64,000 bases of DNA from NCBI GenBank assembly GCA_002943765.1, contig PQWQ01000011.1, forward strand, positions 1,736,001-1,800,000, in the 5' to 3' direction. Positions 62,178-64,000 of this stretch are shown piece after piece; the first letter of the stretch is position 1, and each line of letters starts with the position of its first letter. The stretch is from Psoroptes ovis. Its lineage: Eukaryota; Arthropoda; Arachnida; Sarcoptiformes; Psoroptidae. The notes below the pieces were generated by a model. It did no database searches and was not told the DNA's origin. It saw nothing but the letters and a program-made list of their open reading frames with translations. The position numbers were made by a program, and so were the translations under genes.

Positions 62178-63652
62178 TAATTCAAATTGTAAATTATTAC
62201 AAAGTACGAAGAAAAAATGAATGAAAATCTTTGAAATTCTGTTTTGAAATATATGAATGTATTGTGGGTATAATTATTGAAATAAATTGAAAATAATTTT
62301 GTATCCATATTGCTCCTATGACGTTTACGATTCATTTGGTTGCCACATTCATTTTGAAAAATATTCAAAAATTCATATTCACAGATTCACTAATAAGAAT
62401 TTACTTTCAAATGCAATTTCATTCATTTATTTTTCAATTATTTTGTACTTGAATCAAATTATAGCACACATTGAAAACATATGAATATATAATTGACGCC
62501 TTCAGGCTCTAATATATAACACATTGATTTTGATACAAATTAAAATAAAAGAAAAATAACAAACATGAAAGCCGACACAAATGATTCTTAAATGAACTGA
62601 AATTGAATTGAATTCAATTGAAAACTATTTAATAGAAAATTATTCAGAAAATAATAATTTACGATATTAAATCCATTAAGAAATATTACAAAATTTAACA
62701 AATTAACAATTTGACATGGTAAAATGATGATGATCATCATCATCATCATTGATTTATTTTTGAATTTGACCGACAAAATATGACTCGAAATATAATAGAA
62801 AACACCTTGCAAATTGTTTCAAACGACAGCATCAACATGATTTAATATGATGATGTTCATAATCGATCAATCAAAAATCAATGCGTGAAATGGAGAAAAA
62901 AAATGAATGAATTCATATTCAATCATAAATAATCGACCATTGAATTATGATCAATTTTGATCGATTTAAAACAAAAAAAAAAATTGATTGAGAATCAATG
63001 CTCAAAGACGATATCCAGGAGCAAAAATAATTTTGATCATTTTAATCATTGTTCAATGATATACAAGTGTGTGTGTGCAAGGTGTTAACCCCTACACACA
63101 AAATTATTGAAAATAATTTCAAAAATCCTACAAGACAATGAATACAATGGATCAAAGTTGTTTTTCAGTTGATTTCTTAAGATTTCATTCAATTTCAAAC
63201 ATCAACGAATATAGATCAACATTTTACAAGACATTTTTCTACACGGCTTTTCATACATGATCTATTTGTTACAGTATTTGTTTTACATTCGCTCGTATAT
63301 CGCCAACCATTCAATGAATTCAATGTTTCAAAAAAAAAAAAAAAAAATGATTAACCGGTAGCCATATAACAATTATGAAATATGGAAAAAATATGTTTTT
63401 TTCTGATGCTCTGAACAATACAAACGATCAACTTGTCAATAATAATTGCTTGAAAATAATAATCGAAAAAAAAAAATCAAAAATCAAGTGCTGTACATTT
63501 AAAGATAAAGAAAAAATCTAAGAAAATGCTTGATGATGAAGAGCTTTGAAAATATATACAAAGAGCTATATTTGACTTTATGATCATCATCATCATCATG
63601 AAATCTCATAAGAAAAAATTCAATATTTCAATCCATCCAAAGAAACAACAAC

Positions 63653-63672
63653 CATCTATCTATCTATCTATC
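63653..63672 (+). repeat. (ATCT)5 microsatellite
   Basis: An ATCT tetramer run. Confidence 0.85.
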
Positions 63673-64000
63673 ATTAATACTAAATAAACAATATAACCAT
63701 CATCATCTGAATCATCTAAATCATCTAGAATAATCATCATCATCATCATCAACAACAACAGCAGCATTATAACATCACCATATTTATCTTATCTGTGAAT
63801 CCATTTGCAAGTAGTAAATGTAAAATGATTCAATATGAAATATGAACAAGAAAAATCATTTCAAAAATATTACATAAGAGATCAAATAGATTGCCAATAA
63901 GTCATTTACACGGCGATTTAAATCTTATATTTTTCACTTGATTCACTTGATCAATTTGCCCAAATAGCCATCATCATCAAACATCATTGACTTATATATT

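Larger units (their letters stand above)
61812..64000. other. Non-coding AT-rich DNA downstream of the LTR element
   Basis: Holds MITE copy 14 (62093-62177), ATC clusters near 62730 and 63580, a poly-A tract near 63330-63347 and the ATCT run. No coding sequence seen. Confidence 0.68.

Overview
The window looks like AT-rich animal nuclear DNA, roughly 70-75% A+T by eye. It is almost entirely non-coding and packed with microsatellites (ATT/AAT, GAT/ATC, CA, GAAT) and poly-A/poly-T runs. A BEL/Pao-type LTR retrotransposon, a group restricted to animals, and mariner-like inverted-repeat elements point to a metazoan. Base composition, dense short repeats and a polyN/polyQ-rich exon would suit an arthropod, for example an astigmatid mite, but that is inference. 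I found no rRNA, tRNA, CRISPR or bacterial-type operon.

Layout. Positions 1-42505 are a long exon-poor stretch, probably intronic or intergenic. Scattered through it are eleven ~80 bp palindromic elements (4504 to 38184), a piggyBac-like terminus at 36359 and a mauritiana-mariner-like terminus at 40311. At 43103-42506 (minus strand) there is one convincing cellular coding exon with acceptor and donor sites, encoding an Asn/Gln/Ser/Ala homopolymer-rich protein segment. Positions 43104-57536 are again non-coding, with two more palindromic elements. From 57537 to 61811 lies a complete LTR retrotransposon: two practically identical 271/272 bp LTRs, a gag ORF, an overlapping second ORF with three zinc knuckles and a retropepsin-like domain, a polypurine tract and a short target-site duplication. 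The tail to 64000 is non-coding and holds one more palindromic element.

Most interesting content. The LTR element is young by LTR identity, yet it has no reverse transcriptase, RNase H or integrase. ORF2 instead runs into about 290 residues that I cannot assign, and then the polypurine tract follows. It looks like a gag-protease-only, trans-mobilised BEL/Pao derivative. The second system is a 14-copy family of ~80 bp TA-flanked hairpin elements. They share mariner-like ends but carry at least two different cores, each present in both orientations.
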